Assembly: GCF_009754945.1 (NCBI RefSeq)
Contig: NZ_WPIN01000032.1
Coordinates: forward strand, 1-54,602
DNA: 54,602 nt
Direction of reading: 5' to 3'
Source of the DNA: Spirosoma arboris
GTDB taxonomy: Bacteria > Bacteroidota > Bacteroidia > Cytophagales > Spirosomataceae
The notes beneath the pieces are model-generated. The model made no database searches, was not told where the DNA came from, and saw nothing but the letters and a program-made list of their open reading frames with translations. The position numbers and the translations under genes are program-made. Shown one piece after another: positions 51,126 to 54,602 of the stretch (its first letter is position 1; each line of letters opens with the position of its first letter).

Positions 51126-51602
51126 TTAAAATTCATACTGAATTGATGGGAGCGTAACGGTTTCCAACCAGTAGGTGCGCAACTCACGAAAACAAGTTAG
51201 CCAGTCAGCGAACTCGATTGGTTTAACTACGTAAGCCGAAACCCCCAGGCGATAGGCGTCCTTAATGTCGATAGGGTCAACCGAGGAGGTAAGCATGACA
51301 ATCGGAAGCTTACCAATAGACGAAGACATGGCTCTAATCTGCTTGAGCAACCACCATCCATCAGCATTAGTGGGCAAGTAAAGATCCAGCAAAATAAGTT
51401 TGGGGATTTCCCATTCTTGATAGCGCCAGTCGTTGAGTAAGGTCATTGCTTGCTCAAGGGTAGATACGCGCTCTGCTGTTAGCTCACTCATGCATTGGCG
51501 CATGGCCTGCTGAATGATTAGCCATTGATCGTTATTATCTTCAACGATGAGTAGTTTAGCGTTTTTAAAATTGGCATTAATGAGATCATGGGCGTTTTTC
51601 AT
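51126..51602 (-). CDS. Single-domain response regulator
   Basis: 158 residues, receiver with Asp73 in KLILLDLYLPTNADGWWLL, acidic pair ED at 21-22, switch Thr/Ser in IVMLTSSVDP and Lys in YVVKPIEFADW. The ending TYWLETVTLPSIQYEF matches the ending TYWFHTVTIPDFYFDKLD of the regulator at 52323, so both belong to one receiver subfamily. No output domain. Confidence 0.9.
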   Translation of the reverse strand: MKNAHDLINANFKNAKLLIVEDNNDQWLIIQQAMRQCMSELTAERVSTLEQAMTLLNDWRYQEWEIPKLILLDLYLPTNADGWWLLKQIRAMSSSIGKLPIVMLTSSVDPIDIKDAYRLGVSAYVVKPIEFADWLTCFRELRTYWLETVTLPSIQYEF

Positions 51603-51820
51603 GACTACTGGGGAAATTAGTGTGTATTCTACTAACTCGCCACAAGCAATATTGATTAAGCGGATGGTTTTATAAACGTACCATCAAGATTATACGTTAA
51701 AAAAAGCCACGTTAGAGAGAGGTCTTCTATTCATATTTCAACACCTTGATTATCAAGGCTTACAAAAATACTTTTTTCATCAGGTTTTCTGTATTGAAAC
51801 AAAAGGACGCAACGACATAA

Positions 51821-52108
51821 TCAGGATAGATAGTCTAAATCTCTATTGTTATTTCGATTGAGCGGGCTCATTAAAATGGCGCGCCACTCGTGCTCTAATG
51901 CTTTAATGGCTGATTGACCACATTGCCCATCAAAGGCCTCTACTGGGAGGTGGATGGCGCTACTACCATCGATCATGGTCACTTTGACTAAAACATTCCC
52001 TTTGGCAACAAGCCTATTTAAAACGTCAAAACCAATTTCGAGTTCGTCGTATTCAAAGTGAAAATGCCGAAAATCGCCTTGTTCCAGTATGGTTATAAAG
52101 AAGAGCAT
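51821..52108 (-). CDS. Small hypothetical protein
   Basis: 95 residues, ATG start. MLFFITILEQGDFRHFHFEYDELEIGFDVLNRLVAKGNVLVKVTMIDGSSAIHLPVEAFDG suggests an alpha/beta fold without a signal peptide. No named family. It lies between two receiver genes and could be an adaptor, by context only. Confidence 0.5.
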   Translation of the reverse strand: MLFFITILEQGDFRHFHFEYDELEIGFDVLNRLVAKGNVLVKVTMIDGSSAIHLPVEAFDGQCGQSAIKALEHEWRAILMSPLNRNNNRDLDYLS

Positions 52109-52322
52109 ATTTAATTAGGGTATGATTCCCTACTACATATGATAAACCAGAATGTTTGACTAACGATTTGATAATGAGGATGTGGGATTGCCACATGCAC
52201 TTTTACACGATAGATCTTAATTATAGTGGGATAAGGAGATTAAAATAAGTGCCCTACGGCATTACAGATAGGAAGGATGCGGGATTGGCCTACATTTGTA
52301 ACACTTGGTTACAATCCTTTCT

Positions 52323-52763
52323 ATGGCAGAACATTTTTCTATTCTTGTTGTCGATGATGAATCGAATGTAGCCGATGTTCTAAATCGAGCAGCCAAAAAT
52401 GCTTTTTCCGAAGCCAATATTATATACACCAGCAATTACAAGGAAGCGATAGCTTATCTGGATGCTTTAAAAGGTCGCGGACCTAAGCTGGTACTTCTCG
52501 ACTTGGACTTACAGAGCGAACCCGGTGGATTTGATTTCTTATCGTTAGTGCGTCACCACCCTCAAGGTCCCTTGCTACCGATCATCATCCTTTCGTCTTA
52601 CTCAACAGAGGAAAATCGTGCCGAAGCCTTTAGGCGAGGAGCTAATGCATTTACTAGCAAGCCATTTTCCTACATTGACTGGCAATCCTATGTCGCCCGC
52701 TTACGAACCTACTGGTTTCACACTGTTACCATACCCGATTTCTATTTCGACAAACTAGATTAG
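52323..52763 (+). CDS. Single-domain response regulator
   Basis: 146 residues from ATG 52323 (TTG 52305 is possible but weaker). Receiver with DDE at 11-13, Asp60 in KLVLLDLDLQSEPGGFDFL, switch Ser in IIILSSYST and Lys in AFTSKPFSYIDW. It shares the TYWxxTVTxP tail with the 51126 regulator. No output domain. Confidence 0.9.
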   Translation: MAEHFSILVVDDESNVADVLNRAAKNAFSEANIIYTSNYKEAIAYLDALKGRGPKLVLLDLDLQSEPGGFDFLSLVRHHPQGPLLPIIILSSYSTEENRAEAFRRGANAFTSKPFSYIDWQSYVARLRTYWFHTVTIPDFYFDKLD

Positions 52764-52843
52764 TCAAGGATGATACTTGCCAATAGCCGATTAATTGGCT
52801 GCATTATTATTACGTGGCAAACGTAAGCTAATAAACCTGTCAA

Positions 52844-52906
52844 CCATCATGTAAAGGGATGAGAGCCATCATATAAGGTGATGATAGCCATCATTGTTAA
52901 ATGATT
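52844..52906. repeat. 22-bp tandem repeat
   Basis: Two full units CCATCATGTAAAGGGATGAGAG (52844-52865) and CCATCATATAAGGTGATGATAG (52866-52887) and a partial third from 52888. Each contains the inverted ATCAT...ATGAT words. It lies upstream of a decayed gene and may have been its regulatory site. Confidence 0.6.
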
Positions 52907-52957
52907 TATGAACTCTGATTTTTACAAATCGGTCTTCCCATTTTCAAATTCAACAAG

Positions 52958-53275
52958 ATGAAACTTACGCTTAGCCCCGTCGAAGTTCCCTTTATGGTCG
53001 GGGATATCGTATGGGTCGATCATCCCTTTGGAACCACACATGAATCCCCCCTATTTTCAGGGAATCATGCAAATTATCTTAAATGGTAGCTTGCTTAATA
53101 CAGCTCTTATTCGACAGCGATCAGAAACGCATGAATTAGTGGTGGTAGCGCGCGATCTATGGCCTAACATGTGGGCTTACCTAGGGTCAATGTAAAGGTG
53201 CAGGTTGATCCGCTACAGACTAGTTTGTTTAAGACGAAACAAGAACTATTAGATCATCAAAATCGACCTTATTGA
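52958..53275 (+). pseudogene. Frameshifted small gene with orphan C-terminus shared with 39.9-40.05 kb
   Basis: ATG 52958 opens MKLTLSPVEVPFMVGDIVWVDHPFGTTHESP. A six-C run at about 53046-53051 shifts the frame (five C would give SPYFQG). The displaced frame reads YFQGIMQIILNGSLLNTALIRQRS and VVVARDLWPNMW, and a second shift near 53178 restores the first frame as NVKVQVDPLQTSLFKTKQELLDHQNR before TGA. The tail matches the fragment at ~39,960-40,050 (NVQLIPLQTSLFTTK). Both shifts are small, so a phase-variable or assembly error explanation remains open. Confidence 0.6.
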
Positions 53276-53415
53276 GCAGAAATTTTACAAAAAATACTGA
53301 CACTATCAGCATTTTCATCTAACCTATAAAAGCTCGTTCACATGGCCCATATCAATTTAAATATTGGCTTGTTAAGCTTAAAATCTCTAACGTTCACTAG
53401 CCCACTTTTTGTTGC

Positions 53416-53973
53416 ATGAATGCTGCTTTACAAGCGGAATCCGACTTGGTTCGAGATCTCCAGGCTAAACTACCTTCAGCATTTTCTACGCTATACGATG
53501 CCTATTCTCCGGCACTTTTAGGTACGCTTTTACGATTAATAAAAGATCAGGCACGAGCGGAAGATTTACTTCAGGATGCGTTTATCAAAATTTGGTCAAC
53601 TATTCCTAGTTATGATCCCCAGCAAGGACGCCTTTTTACCTGGCTATTAGCTATTACTAAAAACGTAGCGCTAGATGAATTGAGAAAACAAAAGGTGCGC
53701 CATTCAGCTAACGAGTATTTGGATAAAAACAGTAATCAATCTTGCGACCTTCCTGTTTCGGAAGGCATGTTGCATCAATCCATACTGACCAACTTAGCGC
53801 CCAAATATCGGCAAATCGTCGAACTGGTGTATTATGGGGAGTACACTAAACAAGAGGTGGCGGCTCAACTCTGTTTGCCGTTGGGTACGGTCAAAACGCG
53901 ATATCGGATGGCTTTACAACTGTTGAAACAGCAGTTCAGGCAGGACATTCGCCATTATCACGTGATTGCTTGA
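53416..53973 (+). CDS. ECF sigma factor (SigK-like group)
   Basis: 185 residues. Region 2: AFSTLYDAYSPALLGTLLRLIKDQARAEDLLQDAFIKIWSTI and GRLFTWLLAITKNVALDELRK; region 4: SILTNLAPKYRQIVELVYYGEYTKQEVAAQLCLPLGTVKTRYRMALQLLKQQF. The group with this HTH (GTVKTRxRxAL) is often paired with an anti-sigma gene downstream; none is seen here, as the next gene runs on the opposite strand. Its region 2 resembles the small protein at 38340. Confidence 0.88.
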   Translation: MNAALQAESDLVRDLQAKLPSAFSTLYDAYSPALLGTLLRLIKDQARAEDLLQDAFIKIWSTIPSYDPQQGRLFTWLLAITKNVALDELRKQKVRHSANEYLDKNSNQSCDLPVSEGMLHQSILTNLAPKYRQIVELVYYGEYTKQEVAAQLCLPLGTVKTRYRMALQLLKQQFRQDIRHYHVIA

Positions 53974-54093
53974 AACGCAAAACGGTAATGAAGCAAGGCC
54001 GTTTTTTATTAGAATTGCCTATACAAGTTTACCAATATTCAACTTGGGCACTCTTCTCCATTGGCCATGCCAACCTGTTGCAGTGAGCATAAA

Positions 54094-54125
54094 AAAGCCC
54101 AGCAGCAGATGGTATTTCGGGCTTT
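54094..54125 (-). terminator. Terminator for the minus-strand gene at the window end
   Basis: AAAGCCC (54094-54100) pairs with GGGCTTT (54119-54125), and the plus-strand A-run (54091-54096) gives a T-run on the minus strand. Confidence 0.65.
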
Positions 54126-54333
54126 CACACTAGGTTACTTAGTAGACTCAATAGAGAAAAGAGTCAAAAACGGCTGGAAGGAGCTAATTCTGTTTCCAAA
54201 TTTTAGATTAGCAGCTAGCGCCGATTAGTCATTTAGGACAGTCGTCGGCCAATAGAAATCGAACTTTAGTGGCTGCCAAACAACCCGCCAAGTATATTAC
54301 CAAGCCCTCCGCCCTGACCACCCAGGGAATTAG

Positions 54334-54602
54334 CTACTTCCGGTTTAAAACTTGCTTTAACAATTGTTCTAATTCGGCCTGCTTTTGCTTCATAGCTTTT
54401 AACTCCTGCCGATCCTGTTGCTGTTGTTGCTGGAGTAGCAGATTAGCTTTCTCCTGCTGAATACTATATAGAGTCAGTTCTTCTACCTTCTCAAGCAACG
54501 TAGCATTTATCTTTACTAGATCAACCCCTTCCTTTACTACCTGATCAGCTGAGGGAACCCCAGGTAAATGCTGATTCGCATCAATGTACTTCTTTACCTC
54601 AA
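54334..54602 (-). CDS. C-terminus of a tail-fibre/surface-type protein (start outside window)
   Basis: Reading the minus strand from the window end, the open frame gives EVKKYIDANQHLPGVPSADQVV and LLEKVEELTLYSIQQEKANLLL followed by a Gln-rich coiled coil, to TAG 54334-54336. The pair xxYIDxNxHLPGVPSAxxV/LLEKVEELTLY is the common C-terminal chaperone-like segment of Bacteroidota tail-fibre or S74-type surface proteins. In another frame the DNA continues as PEVANSLGGQGGGLGNILGGLFGSH to a TAA at 54266, so a one-base shift near 54345 may have cut off a Gly-rich tail. Confidence 0.7.
   Translation of the reverse strand, partial: EVKKYIDANQHLPGVPSADQVVKEGVDLVKINATLLEKVEELTLYSIQQEKANLLLQQQQQQDRQELKAMKQKQAELEQLLKQVLNRK

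Noticed and set aside
33472..53275. All frameshifts in the 33-54 kb region being sequencing errors
   Set aside because: Several are in homopolymers and could be errors, but the TAG in the DUF892 gene and the missing nuclease half cannot be explained that way, and the first 33 kb shows no such breaks.
54269..54460. 63-codon plus-strand ORF rich in Cys
   Set aside because: It is the antisense shadow of the Gln-rich coiled coil of the minus-strand surface protein.

Overview
The window reads as chromosomal DNA of a Cytophagales bacterium (phylum Bacteroidota), most like Spirosoma or a close relative. The signs are starts without Shine-Dalgarno sites, TAnnTTTG-type promoter elements, lipoproteins with short lipoboxes, DUF4136, DUF4442 and CarboxypepD_reg-like proteins, an rpsU-xerC arrangement, and many multi-PAS and CheB/CheR hybrid kinases. 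No rRNA, CRISPR array or intact insertion sequence was seen.

Region 1 (1-7.3 kb) holds the 3' end of a repeat-rich surface protein, then a SUF iron-sulphur assembly locus: sufC, sufD, a phytase-like secreted protein, sufS, a small toxin-antitoxin pair stitched into the operon by start/stop overlaps, sufE, a sufT-like DUF59 gene and a bacilliredoxin. No sufB precedes sufC here. Region 2 (7.3-30.5 kb) contains a complete but split ebo cluster. eboC, eboB and eboA are on the minus strand at 7.3-11.5 kb, and a GT2 glycosyltransferase with eboD, eboE and eboF is on the plus strand at 24.8-29.9 kb. The ebo genes act in moving a metabolite precursor to the periplasm, established for scytonemin in Nostoc; the substrate here is unknown. 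Between the halves lie a double SGNH hydrolase, an MTHFR-like protein, xerC, rpsU, ppx, a BASS transporter, a MarR-led operon of DinB, two hotdog thioesterases and an esterase, and a set of secreted or lipoprotein genes.

Region 3 (30.5-33.4 kb) has an ECF sigma factor translationally overlapped with a membrane protein carrying a von Willebrand A-like domain, a small secreted protein and tRNA-Lys(CTT). Region 4 (33.4-54.6 kb), downstream of the tRNA, is different in character. It has long gene-poor gaps, at least four decayed genes or fragments (nuclease, DUF892, two orphan families), and a dense collection of signalling genes: single-domain response regulators, a four-PAS kinase with a REC-cNMP-HTH regulator, a kinase fragment without ATPase domain, a CheB-CheR-PAS-kinase-REC giant, LytTR, a sigma region 2-only protein and an ECF sigma factor. 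A fatty acid desaturase is the only clear metabolic enzyme. The window ends inside a minus-strand gene with a tail-fibre-like C-terminus.

A striking structural theme in the first 30 kb is that many gene gaps hold an inverted repeat built from a short self-similar vocabulary that differs from gap to gap. The extreme case is a 43-bp perfect inverted repeat whose arms contain the stop codons of both convergent genes.
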